Shown here in pieces: positions 15,201 to 27,228 of a DNA stretch of 64,000 nt. The notes under the pieces were generated by a model. That model was not told the DNA's origin. It was given only the letters and a program-made list of their open reading frames with translations, and made no database searches. The DNA lies in assembly GCA_001632435.1 (NCBI GenBank), contig KV423998.1, positions 67,859 to 131,858 on the forward strand. Direction: 5' to 3'. Each line of letters begins with the position of its first letter. The stretch's first letter is position 1. Origin of the DNA: Calocera cornea HHB12733 (taxonomy: Eukaryota > Basidiomycota > Dacrymycetes > Dacrymycetales > Dacrymycetaceae). Made by a program: the position numbers and the translations under genes.

Positions 15201-18200
15201 ATGTTCCCCAAGATTAAGGATCTTGTCAGCATTTCCTCAAATCTAACAGAGAATTATGTCAGACAGGGTTGCATCAGCAAGAGACCTCACTCACCGGTCA
15301 CCATATGCCGGAAGCTTGTCAAACAGGTTATTGTAATAATTCAGAGGCTCATCTTCGCTTGCATTCGAAAGAAAGAGCGCCCCTAGATAAGGGCCCAGGT
15401 GGAATCGATCCCGATAGTCTCCTTGTGTAGCGTAGTCTTCCAATGCAGAGCGGGCCGTTTGATCATCGAGCACCCAATGCACTTCCTTCGGATCAGAGGC
15501 AAGGTACGTATGCAGCCATTGTGTGACGAGTTGGGGTACCGAGCGGAAGTTGTACGTCTGACAGGCCCGTATAGCGGTCCCAGCGAACTCGAAAAACTCG
15601 TCCGTATTATGACTCGGCTGCCGAATCCACAATCCCAGCGTACACCGGAGATATTCAGCAGCGCACAGCCAAAACTCTTCACTTCTCACGTTGGAGTATT
15701 GGAAGCTGACCTTATTGAGGGCATCGAGGAGTACGGTGGCGTCGTCCATGGTGAGCTGTAGTTCCCGTCTCTGAATGCTTCGGAAGATATAGCGAGGTGT
15801 CAAAAAGGTACCATAGAAAATGTTCCCCAAAACGAGATCGCGAATCCCCTGGTCAAGATCAAGAGAGTCCTTCTGCAGCTGAAATCGGGGAACGCGAGCC
15901 AGATACGCAATGGATATTTCTCTGTATGCCTTGTGAGGGATAGTGTACCCAGTAGGTGAAGGGATCGGCTGGCCCTGGTGTTGAGCATTGTTTTGCGCAA
16001 TATCCCATCCGTCGTCTTGGTTACCACCAGCTTTGCCGACAATATCGTCCAGTTCTGGCACGGCAGAGAGACGTAATGCTTTGACCAGCCCCAACGCGGC
16101 GTCCTGCAACTGGATTTCGTTTCCTTGTCAGAGCCAGGAAAGTGACAAAAACTAGAACAACTTACGTCGGCCATTCGCCAAACAATTCCGGGCAGGCTTG
16201 ATCTTGCTTCAGCCTTCTCTTGGGCGCTTCGGTGGCTTCTCTGAGGTTGTCTTACGCGCAGGAGCACATCTCTCCGGATACCTGACTCGGGCCCAGGATG
16301 CAGAAAAGGCTCCTGGGCGGTATCGGCCCAACATGACTTGTCGTCGACCAGGGGTTCCAATGCAAGAAGAACGAGAGCTAGATTTTCATGCCTCCAAGCA
16401 TTCGCTTTCGACCGTGCTGCGAGCGCCAAGGTGAGGGAATCCAGAACTAAAGCGGCCGTCTGTATGACTTTGCGAGTAAATCGGACGCCGTTCAGGGTCA
16501 GAAGAGCTTCCCAGGCTATGGAATGAGCAGCAATATCGGCCAAACGACGCAGTTGCTCCATTGTCATGGTCGACCCAGGCTGTGCGATGGCAGACCACTC
16601 TCGAACAACATGATCCAGCGCATTTTGGAGAAATGCGGAACAGCTTCTCTGCCGCAGGTCGGGGAACGCCAGTTCCTCTGTCGCTTGACTCCCAGAAGAA
16701 GACTCCAAGTCAAAGCTGTCGGTGCGATTGACCCGTTCGGAAGGTTGCTCCTCGAAAGCGGCATCGTCATCCTTGACTATCTCGGGCAAACGAAGCTTGG
16801 CATGTAGCAGGAAGTCGCGTTGACCCATAGATCTCTGTTCATCGAGCAGCCGATCGGTCATGCGACAATCTGGGGGCAGGATTCGTGTATCCAGCCGTAC
16901 CCTCTGTTTCAGCTGACAGATCGCAGAGAAGAGGGAGATTGTGTCGGATGCTGTATGGGATTCCATCTTTATCTGCGCTGTGACGCCATTGGTGCTGCCT
17001 TCCACCATCCTCCATGTTTTCTCGAGCCACGCAAGAACCTTGTCCTCGATCTGCATTCGGTGTAGGGTGACGTCGCGGCTCGTCGATCGGAGACACTCGC
17101 ATAGGAAGGCACAAACGGAGTCGTAGGGAAATGTGGGTCCTTGCACCGCGAGTTCTTTGCTCAAGTCGCCTATTTCGGACGAAATCTGTTGCGGGTTTAA
17201 AAGCGATGACTTGAGCATGACATGCATGCAGTGGCATGCTGATCGACAAGTCGATGCGGTCGACATCCTTCGGAGTGACAATGACCAAACTGCAGGCCAA
17301 TCGATTCGCTCATTCTTCGACGGCGGCTGAGCAGCGATGGCAGCAAGACATAGCATGCTCCAAGACTGTACTGACGTGTGGCTGTCTGAGACAAGCGCGG
17401 TCAACTGGCTGTGGATGTGACCCTGTAGCTCTTCATGGAGCGTGGACCACGATTTGTCGATGAAGAACAAAAGGTATTGCAGACGGAAGATGCGAGTGCG
17501 TTCCAGTTCCTGAGGCGAATCGAATGCCGAGAGAAAGGTTTTGACCGGGTGCTCCCGTCGCTGTCGCTTGCTCTCGCGCTCTCCATCTTTGCCAGCGAAG
17601 GAAACTTCGGACTGTTCATGAAGCTTGCTCAAACATTCAGCGTGCACCTCCATCGCGGCCCAAGTGGCCACTTGATCCTTCGTAAGTCCGTGGCCATTGC
17701 GGAAAATGGTCTTTCTGAAAGGCGTCGTTTCTTCTCGTGGTGGTGACTCTTCTGCGTCTGCAAGTTGCAGGCGCAGACTGTCCAGGGTGAGCGGCTCCAG
17801 CCCCCCTCGAGGATCCGTCTCCTCTTCCAACCGGCGTCGGAGCTTCGCAACGAGGTCATGGGAGATGGTGCTACTGACGGACGAGTGGGAAACGAAGGGT
17901 AGGAGAAGCCGGGCGGTGATGATGAGTTCCTCCTTGGTGAAGGGACTTTTGATAGTCCAGATATCCATAATTGTCGGAAGGACGTCGGTCCCGAACTCAG
18001 TCACCAGATCTTTGGCGTTGAGCTCTAGATCGAACAGTGCGGCGTTCATCGCGCAGAGTACATCTTCGGTGCCGGACGTTTCGCCAGGGAAGGTCAAGAA
18101 AAAGCTGCTGAAGCAGTGCAGCACGCTTTTTTGAAGGCGTTTCATCACCTCGTAGCCCTCCGATTCACGATCGGGATCACGATGCTCTTTGATGATGGCC

Positions 18201-19001
18201 TTGTCCAACAGGTGCATGCGGGAGGTAGAGAATAGCCGCTTGAGGACGGAGGCGTATTCGCGCTGTACGGTTGTCATCGGGATCAGCCTCTGGGCTCGGC
18301 GGGTTCGCTTCGCATTTGGGGAAGAGGATGAGGATTCGACGCGAGTCCGTTTCCTGGAGGTGCTGGGACCAGTGGTTGGGGCGGCGAGCTGATCCATCTC
18401 CTCGTTCATCTCCGCATCTGGGTTGGCATCCTCCGTATTACGAAAGTCTTCGTCCAGCGGTGTCTCGTTCGTGATCTTGTTTCCCAGGAGCACGTCAAAG
18501 CACCGGAAGACCAGCTGGACCCATTCATCAGGCCGGAGATGCTCCAGATGCGGGCTATATGCGAGTGCCGTATCGAGCATCTTGGCGTAATTGAGCGCGA
18601 GCGGCGGGACGAGTTCTTTCCGGTATACCGAGGACTGGAGGATATGATTCCTGAGCGCGTTGAACGGCTTGCGCTCGGTATGATGTATCGTTTTCTCTAC
18701 GACCAGCCTGCCACACGTGTAAGTGCCCATGACGGCAGCACAAAGAAAGGCGCATATACCGAAGCACGGCGCCGGCGTCCTCAAGTCTGCGTTCGCCAGC
18801 TGGAGAAGGCTTCTTCTCCCAGACTTGCGCATCCAGGCGGATACATGCGAACAGCGACTGGTATAGGTACAGATAGTCATCCGACTCTGCACTATAGAGG
18901 TTGCTCCCGATGCGCTCGAAGTACGAGCGAACCTGGCCGAGCTCCGCATGGCGCTCCGTCACTTTCCCGTGACTGATCGTGTGCAGAGCAAACGGCGCCA
19001 T
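9219..19001 (-). CDS. TEL1: Tel1/ATM checkpoint kinase (PIKK)
   Basis: A nuclear Ser/Thr kinase of the PI3K-like family that signals double-strand breaks with MRN and maintains telomeres. The N-terminus has the Tel1 TAN-like segment ([18 protein letters not shown], then across an intron [19 protein letters not shown]). A likely bipartite NLS follows ([20 protein letters not shown]). Long helical-repeat exons (15.8-18.7 kb and 12.2-15.2 kb) lead into the FAT region. The kinase domain begins near 10.7 kb ([18 protein letters not shown]), with [20 protein letters not shown], catalytic loop [14 protein letters not shown] and the DFG-equivalent [27 protein letters not shown] and YDPLHSW are ATM/Tel1 rather than ATR signatures. 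A FATC end ([18 protein letters not shown], then WLPWY after a last intron) closes the gene. Length is close to 3,000 residues, as expected. The start at [12 protein letters not shown] (19001) is preferred because it places TAN at the very N-terminus; an in-frame Met at 19127 is the alternative. Confidence 0.95.
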
Positions 19002-19494
19002 CCTGAGTGTTCGATTGTACTTGTCGACCAGATCCTCGGTCAACAGCAGCGAGCTTGAGGAGGAGTTGTCGCCAGTTGGGTATAGATGTAGCGAGACGCG
19101 ACTCCCCGGCTGGCAGCGCGCGACCAACTAGTAACAGGACGCGCCAGGAACCACGAACCCCGCTCCATTGAGCTGATTACATAATCCTTTCGGAAGCATT
19201 TCGAAGCTGCTTCCAGTCACCGCTGTCCGAGTCGCGCTGCCCGCTTTTGATCTTCTTAGCAGCAGTCTCTGACCATGAGGTGCAGTCGGCCATGCTGACT
19301 TCCCAAGAGCGTCTATACCGTCCAGCCGTATTTCGAGCCCAAGGTGCACAAATATCACTAGGTCAGCGTCAAAGGACCATCCCGACTCCAGAGACTAGGT
19401 GATCTATAGTGACAGGCTACGGTCGGTCGAATCACCATCTTGCTGTCCCCTCCCACTTCACTCGCTATCCAGAAATTATGTCGACCATCTTGAG
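19002..19494. other. Intergenic: TEL1 5' region
   Basis: It lies between the divergent TEL1 start and F-box copy B. It should hold the TEL1 promoter. A minus-strand frame at 19128-19358 shows no recognisable domain. Confidence 0.35.
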
Positions 19495-21048
19495 ATGCAT
19501 CGTATTTGGCACGTGGACGACATCGTGAAGATCATCATCAACAGCTTGCTCACTAGCGATCATGATGATGACGATGATGGATCCTACGATATCACCATCA
19601 CGAGCAGAGCTTGTGTTCCTTTGATGGGGACATGCGAACGGCTCTTTCGTCTGACGTCGGCACGCTTCTGGCTGCGAGCAAACGTGCCACATCTACTGCA
19701 TTTGGTCGCTACCTGCTTAGCACCTCCGACCCGCCTGGGCAGAGCTGTTTATCCTGTACGTCAGCCAGAAGCCCTCTCAAGAAGCTCATGCGGGGATGGA
19801 AACGAATCGAGACATATGCGACCTCAATACAAGAGCTGGATATGGGAGGAGAAGAAGAAGAGCAACATACACCAGGATGGGACGAAACAATTGACGAACT
19901 GTACGAGAAGCTTGAAGGCTGCACCTTGGAGCCACTGCTCCCCCCCCTCAGATCTATAAAGGGAGTATGTAACTCACCCACAGGAAGTCAATACAAGCTC
20001 GCACAAAAACTCATCTATCCGGCCTTGAGCAGTGTGGATCTTTGTCGCGACAACTGTGGCCGCGATCGGGATCCTTATCCGAGCCACATACATTGAAGGC
20101 TCAGCCCCAAATACTGTGGCATCTTGGCGGGTTCTTCGGACCAACACAAAGCTTACAAGACTCGGCGTGGATGTCCTGTCGTCGAGCCAATATATCGGCG
20201 AGCTTCGATACGAAACAATATCCTCCTTCAGCAGCTTAACGCACCTCGACCTGCGGCGGGTCGAGATAAGCAAGCCAGTTTTGGTATCTCTGGTCCGACT
20301 TCCGAGCCTGAAACACTTGCCTCTCAATACAATTCTTTCATTCGACGACATGGTCAATGATTCTCATGATGTTAATGTCGGCGAGACATTCCCGCACCTA
20401 ATCTCTTTCTCCTGGCAAGGCAGGGGTCCTAATGCGTTCTTGTTGCTCTTATCAAGGATGCGCACTCTTCAACGAGTGAGCCTGGCCGATATTTACGACA
20501 ATGCGCCGGATATACGTGCGCTTGCGCCGCTTTTGGAACAATCGTGGCAGAGCTTGCAGGTCGTTTCTGTGGACGCTGGTAGCCCTGGACCGTTTCCCCG
20601 AGTGGCGCTAAAATCCCTTACGCGATGCAGGAACATGATGCTTTTTTCGCTGATTGCGGCTCGAGGAGTCGTTTGGGGCTTTTCTCAGGAGCAAATGCGC
20701 GTTTTGGCACTGCCGTGGCCTGCTCTGGAAGCGATTATCATCGATGCATATTCCTGGATGTTATTCCCGGTCTCCCGCGTCTTACTTCGCCTAGACGTGT
20801 ACAGCTATTTTGCAGCAGACTGTCCACAGATTTGTCACATCGATATTCGCACACAGCTGGATTCCGCATCGACCGTGTCAATGCTTCCATATCAACGCAT
20901 TCCCAACAAGGTCGATTCGAAGCAAGAGGTGATTATAGGCGTGCATCGCCTCTTCTGGAGCTAGGTCAACAAGCTGCTACAGTTTCCTCGGCATGCCACT
21001 ACATCCTATTATGACGAAGTCATCAGGCTGTCCAATGCCCGCCGCTAG
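19495..21048 (+). pseudogene. Decayed F-box/LRR-type gene, copy B
   Basis: It is homologous to copy A (6044-7660), including about 20 bases upstream of the ATG. It starts MHRIWHVDDIVKIII with an F-box-like N-terminus that contains an Asp run coded by GAT/GAC repeats. Where copy A has an intact intron, this copy has lost both signals: the donor position reads GGCAGA (about 19738) and the acceptor reads CATGCG (about 19791). A frame change is therefore needed to reach LMRGWKRIETYATSIQELDM. A further one-base shift is needed near 20085, before EGSAPNTVASWRVL. A long open stretch follows to 20964 (TKLTRLGVDVLSSSQ, leucine-rich), while the family-type 3' end (LLQFPRHATTSYYDEV) lies in another frame up to 21048. 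If transcribed, it cannot give the ancestral protein. Confidence 0.78.
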
Positions 21049-21787
21049 CGGAAGCTGCAATGGGCGCCTCGGCAGTCCTTCAGCTTGGGCCGAGGATGAA
21101 GTCTTTCGTCTCAATCGAGCCGATGTGCAGGTGAGCTATGTTTAAGTTGACTAGGCTTCGTCCGATTTACAGTCTTTATTCTCAGCTATTACGGCTCGTT
21201 GCTAGGACGAGCGACCACCATGCCACTCGTCCTGGCGGTATATCGTAGGGTCCAGGCGGCCAACTATCCATACACGGTAAGAGCGGCGAACCTCCGACCG
21301 ACCGCACGCGGGCACCGTGCACCACATCAGGTCGTCTCTGATTGACTCCTCCCGCTATCACCCCGCTTTGGGACTGCTATTCGGTGCCCTCCCGACGCGG
21401 TCCGACGTTCAGAAGGCCAATGACGCATCTCTGAATAATAGTATCGACGCCCACGCGTTCCCTCGATGACGTTCAACTTATCGGCGGAACTTTACCGCTC
21501 CGGACCCTCACCCCGAGCCTCCGCGGCCAGGCTACGGCGCTCCCAATCTCACACTCTATCGTGATGCTCGGCCCGCTGCTTCGCAACTTCGCACGATTAT
21601 GAGGCTGCATGTTCCTAGATCTTGCGCTTCTGGGCCGGCAGTGCTCCGCCGATATCTTGCGAGCCTAATTCGTTGGTCTGGATGACAACATCGAGAGCTA
21701 TAAATGAACTCGGGGCGGCGGGGGTGCTAATTTATCACCCACCAACGAACGATCCTAACAACAAGTCCAGCCTAAACAACGATAATC
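21049..21787. other. Intergenic: SDR promoter region
   Basis: No coding frame with family similarity. It contains a well placed TATA box (listed separately) for the downstream dehydrogenase gene. Confidence 0.4.
21699..21704 (+). promoter_or_regulatory. TATA box for the SDR gene
   Basis: TATAAA lies 84 bases before the ATG of the dehydrogenase at 21788, a normal fungal spacing. Assignment rests on sequence and position only. Confidence 0.5.
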
Positions 21788-22567
21788 ATGCCTGCGAAAT
21801 ACTCTGAGCTCAAGGGCAAAGTCGCGCTCGTGACCGGTGCGAGCCGCGGGATCGGCAAGGCGTACGCGCTGGCGCTCGGCGCGCAGGGCGCGTCCGTCGT
21901 CATCAACTACCACTCCTCTGCAGCGATCGCCGATTCCGTTGTCGAGCAGGTCAAGCAGGCTGGCGGGGACGCGATCGCTATCCAAGCCGACTCTTCCTCT
22001 GTCTCCGACATCGCCTCCCTCTTCGAGCAAGCGAAGAAGCACTACGGCAAGATCGACATTGTCATCTCGAACGCGGGCGTGGAGCACTTCAACGACCTGG
22101 ACAAGACTACTGAGGCCGAGTTCGACAAGACGTACGGGACGAACGTGAAGGGCCAGTTTTTCGTTGCGCAGCAGGCGTACAAGCACATCACGCACAACGG
22201 CGGGCGCGTTGTGCTAACCAGCTCGATCAGCAAGGAGTTGAGCATACCGCGGCACTCGGTGTATGCGAGCTCCAAGGGCGCCATCGAAATCATGGTGCGG
22301 AACATGAAGGCGGACTTTGGGCCGCTGGGCGTGACCATCAACGCCGTCGCGCCGGGGGGGACGATGACGGACATGGCGATGGAGAACACGCGGGACTATT
22401 TCCCCGACGGGCACGACATTAGCCAGGAGGAGTTCATGGAGAGGATCAGGAAGCTGTCGCCGTTGGGCAGGGCGGGGCAGCCGAACGATATCGCCAATGC
22501 GGTGCTGTTCTTGGTGAGCGAGGAGGGCGGGTGGGTGAACGGCCAGACGATTCACGTCACTGGTTGA
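21788..22567 (+). CDS. Short-chain dehydrogenase/reductase, NADP-type, naphthol-reductase-like
   Basis: A single-exon, 259-residue classical SDR. The Rossmann motif TGASRGIGKAYALALG is near residues 16-31, and NYHSS at the end of beta-2 lacks an acidic residue, suggesting NADP(H). The NAG motif (ISNAGVEHFND), the catalytic Ser (VVLTSSISKE) and the YASSK pair follow in order. PLGRAGQPNDIANAVLFLVS is the usual SDR C-terminal block, and the end is WVNGQTIHVTG. The overall pattern, including GVTINAVAPGGTMTDM and MERIRKLSPLGR, recalls fungal tetrahydroxynaphthalene and versicolorin reductases, and also the broader 3-oxoacyl-ACP reductase-like group. No polyketide synthase or other pathway gene is adjacent, so the substrate is open. 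No intron is needed, unlike nearly every neighbour. Confidence 0.88.
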   Translation: MPAKYSELKGKVALVTGASRGIGKAYALALGAQGASVVINYHSSAAIADSVVEQVKQAGGDAIAIQADSSSVSDIASLFEQAKKHYGKIDIVISNAGVEHFNDLDKTTEAEFDKTYGTNVKGQFFVAQQAYKHITHNGGRVVLTSSISKELSIPRHSVYASSKGAIEIMVRNMKADFGPLGVTINAVAPGGTMTDMAMENTRDYFPDGHDISQEEFMERIRKLSPLGRAGQPNDIANAVLFLVSEEGGWVNGQTIHVTG

Positions 22568-23545
22568 GAGGCGGGGGGGTTGGAAGCGTCGGACCACTGT
22601 ATTGACCTAGCTGTAATACTATGAAGGAATGAATGCGGCTCGTATAAGGGCAGGTTATGAGAAGTTACAACGCCGCGCGCGGTGGCTTCCCAATCCATCA
22701 TTGCGCGCACACACCTGCATCTGGCGGTGAAAGTCACAGTCCCGAAGACGTCCTGGGTACATGATGGAGTGGAACCAGGAGAGGGCGGCATCTACTGTCT
22801 GTGCCGTGTCAGTTCCCAATTGATCGGCTATGGTCAACAACTCTACCGTCGGCAAGTGGAGAGTGCAGAGCGTGAAATGATGGCTGCGACCGGCGTGCGC
22901 GCCACCGTCCAAAACACGTCTGTCTCAGATGGCTCTCCCACAGGGTCCCGCGCTGCGGCCTCTGGCACCCTAGGCCTCCTCCCTCTTCGTCCCGACCTCG
23001 CACCACCATCTCCCTGCGATATTTATTTCCCCGTCTCCACCACAATGCCCGTTGTCAAGACCCGAGCGTGCCGGATCATCCGCCTGCTTGCGAGGTGTCC
23101 CGCCCAGCGGGAGCCCGGGGGTGCACATCAAACCTTGGACTGACCATTCCGGAGGCAATGTTGTTGGCGCCAGAATGAGCGGATCGAGTGGATGTGAGAC
23201 TGCGCGGTATGCTGGCTCGAGCGCGCATTCCCCCGTGCGATGCCCACCTGGGACATGGATGGGTCATGCCGGCCCACGCTCGCCGCCGTGTGCCAGCGTC
23301 TCTCTCCTCCTCCCCGCCGTGTGCTCTTCGCTGCGTACGCGTTCCCACCGCGCCAGAGCCGTCGAGCTCGCCCTCTCACCCGTCCCCGCCATCCAAGTCA
23401 CTCGTTACACGACGCCCTCAGGCAGTCACTACACTCTTTCAACCACCTTCAGCCTCAGCCTCACTCTCAGTTCCGCCTCGGTATCCTACGACAGCTCGCA
23501 GAGCTCTAATCCACACCACACCCACACCCCACTTCCCGCCCCACA
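22568..23545. other. Intergenic between SDR and AXL2-like genes
   Basis: No convincing gene. The last 150 bases are pyrimidine-rich and probably the 5' leader of the AXL2-like gene. Several overlapping frames here are compositionally driven (C-rich, Pro/Ser/His). Confidence 0.35.
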
Positions 23546-25614
23546 ATGTCGTCCATCGCCATCCCGCTCGCGGCCCAGATCCCTCTAGTCGCCCGCCCCG
23601 GCACGCCCTACTCATTCACCTTCGCACCCGGCTCGTTTGGCGCGAACGCGGCCCTCTCATATGCCGCGACGAGCCTGCCAACCTGGGCGAGCTTCGACGC
23701 GCAGACGCTCACCATCTCAGGCACGCCTCAGGAGTCCGACGTGGCCTCCACGAGTGTGACGATCAGTGCGAGCGCGAGCAACAATGCGCAGACAGTGCAA
23801 GACACGTTCACCCTGCTCGTCTCGGACGCGCCGGCGCCAGTGGTCGGGGACGCGCTTAGCGGGCAGTTCAGCGCCGACGCGGTCGCGAGCTCCCACTCGA
23901 TCTCCTCCGCCTACGCGCTGTACGGCGCGTCGACCACACCAGGCCTGCGCATCCCGCCCTCCTGGTCCTTCTCCATCGGCCTCCAGCCCTCCTCCTTCTC
24001 CTCCCCCACAGGCGCGAGCCTCTTCTACAGCGCGCTCCAAGCGGACGGCTCGCCCCTTCCCTCCTGGCTCGAGTTCTACAACACCTCGCTCGTGTTCAAC
24101 GGGGTCACGCCCGGACAAGACATACTCGCCTACCCGTACGAGGTCGACGTGAACCTCATCGCGAGCGACGTGTGGGGGTTCAGCGCCGCCAGGGAGAGGT
24201 TCAGGCTCGTCCTCTCCCAGTGGGACATGGAGCTGCCGGCGGGGGGAGGGCTCAACTTGACCATGGGGGAAAAGGTGGATGTGCAGCTGCAGCAGGCGCT
24301 CGGCCAGGTGGTGCTGCTCAACGGAGCACCGATCGGCGCGGGTAACATCTCCTCTGTTGCGTTGATGGACGGCAGCAACGGCGCGCTCCCATCATGGCTC
24401 TCCGTCTCGGGCTCTCCAGCGACATTATCAGGCACACCGCCGGCATCATCCTCTTCGTCCTCCCTTCTCCTCCCAGTCAACATCACCTCAACCCTTCCTA
24501 CCGCGTCCCTCCTCACGAACCTCACCCTCACCCTCTTCCCTTCCTACTTCACGGACGCCTCCTCCCTCCCGGCAATCGTCAGCACGCAGGGTGTCAAGCT
24601 CTCCTATCCGCTCGGCGCGTGGCTCTCGAACGCGTCCCTCCCCAACGTGCAGGTCGCGGCCGCCTTCAGCCCACCGTCCATGTCCAGCTGGCTCACCTTC
24701 TCCGCCTCGGGCGTGCCGACGCTGAGCGGCACCCCGCCAGACAACCTCAACTACGCCGCGGGCAACGTGACGCTCACCGCGCTCTCCGCGTCGTCGAACA
24801 CGACCTCGCACACGACCGTCCCGGTGCTGATCTCGCCCTCTCCCTCCAGCTCCGGGCTTCCCTCCTCCGACGCCTCGGGCGGCCTCTCCCCCGGCGGCAG
24901 GATCGCCCTGATCGTGCTGGGCGTGCTGGCGCTCGTGCTCCTCCTCTTCCTGTGCCTGTTCTGCTTCCTCCGCCGGACAAGCAAGGGCCAGCGCGTCCGC
25001 AAGAGCCTCATCGGCAAGGCCTACGTCATCGACACCATGGCCGGGATGATCGGCTCCCCCAGCACGACAGACAAGGACGAGGAGCGGTCGCTGGGGTTCA
25101 TGAGCCCCGACCCGAACGGCCTGGGCACGTTCTCGGACGAGATCCCCGCCCAGCCGTACGTCCCTCACCCCAAACAGCTCCCGAGCCCTATCCCCAAATC
25201 GGGGTCGAACCGCTCGCTCTCCCCCCCGCCCGCGGTCGCCCAGCCCGGATCGGACAACAAGAAAGAAGCCTGGTGGACTAAGCTCGGCAGCGGTTCGCTC
25301 ACCTCGCGCGCGTCCATCAAGAAATGGCAGATCTCCAAGCCCATCTCGCGCATCTCCCGGCACATCTCCGGCGGGGTCACCCCGCACCCCGGGATGGGCC
25401 TCCCCGCGGGCCGCGGCATCCTAATCCGCGTGCCGACCGCGCCGAGCCGCGCGATGCTCGCGGGCGACGAGCAGCAGAGCGTGCGCTTCGTCCCGCAGCG
25501 CACGAGGACGGACATGCCGGGGGATGACAGCTGGACGCCGCCCCCCTCTCTTGCGGTTCCCGGGTCGGACAGCATCGCCTACGGGTACGAGGGGTACGGG
25601 TACGGGAGCCCGCA

Positions 25615-25650
<36 letters not shown>

Positions 25651-26342
25651 CCAACAGCAGGCGAGCCTGGACGTCAGCCAGCGGGGGAGCAACCCCTTCA
25701 TGCACGCGCGCGAGGACAACCCCTTCCGGCGCGAGTCGTACTCGGGCTTCGCGTCCACTGGGGAGGAGACGGTCTCTGGGTCTGGCAGCGGCACCGGCAG
25801 CGGGGAGTCGGCCGGCTTCTCCTCCTCCGAGGGGTACGGCAGCGAGGGCTATTTGGGGCACAGCACGAGCGTGGACAGCGAGCGCCCGGTGCGGAGAAAG
25901 GACTTTGCGCCTCCGTCGAACGGGCGGCCGATAGGGCGTGTGGACGAGGGCGACGAGGAGGAGGAGACGGACGTGGAGGGTGAGGGCGAGGGTGTGGAGG
26001 AGGCCATCATCTCCCGCGCGGCGCTCGTCAGCAACGGCACGCCGAAGCGGCCCCGGCTGGTCGACTTCACCAGCGAGCGGCAGAGCGACGAGGTGCATAC
26101 CATCAACCGGTACGTGTCTCGTCCTTCTCCTGGGCCTTCTCCTTCCTTTCCTGTCCGTGCACGCGCTTACGCGGTCCCGCGATAGCCTCCAGTCACAGAA
26201 GGCCGTCGCCATGCTCTCCCCCGAGCTGGGCAACGACGGTTTCCGGTACCTTGACGCGGGCGCGATGGCCGGCGGCCCGGGGCGGACGCCCATGGTCGGC
26301 TCGGCGATCATCTTTGACGGCAGTGCGCGCGGACGGCCGTAA
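23546..26342 (+). CDS. Axl2-like transmembrane protein with cadherin-like (CADG) domains
   Basis: The extracellular part contains repeated dystroglycan-type cadherin-like segments, each with the signature of a final LPxW(A/L)xF followed by LxxSGTP: SLPTWASFDAQTLTISGTPQ (about residues 47-66), LPSWLEFYN...FNGVTP, LPSWLSVSGSPATLSGTPP and MSSWLTFSASGVPTLSGTPP. One strong membrane span follows at about residues 452-476 (IALIVLGVLALVLLLFLCLF), then a basic stop-transfer. The cytoplasmic tail of some 400 residues is rich in Ser, Pro and Gly with a poly-Gln run. One intron (26110-26185) joins a last exon ending IIFDGSARGRP. Yeast Axl2/Bud10 marks axial bud sites and shares this plan; in filamentous fungi the homologues affect septation and polarity. 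The first residues lead straight into the first CADG domain (PLVARPGTPYSFTF) and no clear signal peptide is visible. Confidence 0.82.
25613..25660 (+). repeat. CAG/CAA microsatellite coding poly-Gln
   Basis: A run of CAG codons with a few CAA and one CAC gives 13 or more Gln, then His and Gln again, inside the cytoplasmic tail of the AXL2-like protein. Such tracts vary in length between strains. Confidence 0.9.
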
Positions 26343-27228
26343 GCCGTGCTCTACCCCCCGTTTACTCGTTGTTCCTGTTTCGTCTCCTTTCACTCTTTGG
26401 ACGCCTGACTACCGATGTTCCGCCGGCACCCTCTGCGAGCCCACCCATACTTTCGCACCCAAATACCCCACTGTAAAACCCACAACCCCTCGCTGTATCC
26501 CTAGATTTTCGTCCCCCTTTCGCACTCCGCGATGGATACCTTTCACATACGAACGCCGCCTGTTTCGCCGAACGCTTTCCTTTTATGATAGTATACTTGC
26601 TTAGTTAGTGTGGCCTCGTTACTGTACCCTTACCCACATTTGTACGCGCACAGCACAAATCGTGACAAAAGTCCTCCTAGTTGTAATGACAATCACACCC
26701 GCGTTTTTCCACGCTCGTCCATCATCCATCCGTGTCGTGGCTCTTGGCGCCAATCTTCCGTTGGAAGAATCAGAGCAGGGTCAGCGACAACGACGAGGGC
26801 AGCGGTAGGGACAGGAACACGGCCCTGATGCGAAATGGATGGAAAGCCAAAAAAAACACAAGAATGGCATTAAACAGCTGTTGACTAGCTAGCACCTCAC
26901 CTCAGCGCCTGCCCGTGACCTTGGCCCGCTCCGGCCACACTCACCCTCACCCTCTCCCTCACTCCTACCCCAAGCTCGCACTCACGCCCACTCCGGCCCT
27001 CCTGCCTCCAGCAGCTTCTAGGGAATATTCGGCGTTGGCGGCGGCGGCATGAAGGTGGAAGGTGCGGGGCGAGTCGTACGTAGGCGGGTAGGGGATACAT
27101 TGGCGAGATCAGACGGGTCGGGGCGAGGGGACGGAAGGCGAGGCGAGGCGAGGCGGTGGAGACTGGGTAGGGAAATGGGGTCGGGGGATGGATGGGGAGA
27201 TGGGAATTATGTATGGCAGGGTGGGTGA
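26343..27228. other. Intergenic between convergent AXL2-like and LC8 genes
   Basis: Two convergent genes end here, so it should hold both 3' UTRs. No gene recognised. A purine-rich block (about 27060-27200) lies next to the LC8 stop. Confidence 0.4.

Noticed and set aside
9219..19001. ATR/Rad3 or Tor identity for the PIKK gene
   Set aside because: The [15 protein letters not shown] and YDPL segments, the TAN-like N-terminus and the absence of an FRB domain point to Tel1/ATM.
24394..25281. A 295-codon plus-strand frame overlapping the AXL2-like gene
   Set aside because: It is in another frame of a clearly coding exon and reads as Arg/Pro/Ala-rich noise.
25421..26311. A 296-codon minus-strand frame opposite the AXL2-like gene
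   Set aside because: It is Arg/Pro-rich antisense shadow of a GC-rich exon, with no family resemblance.
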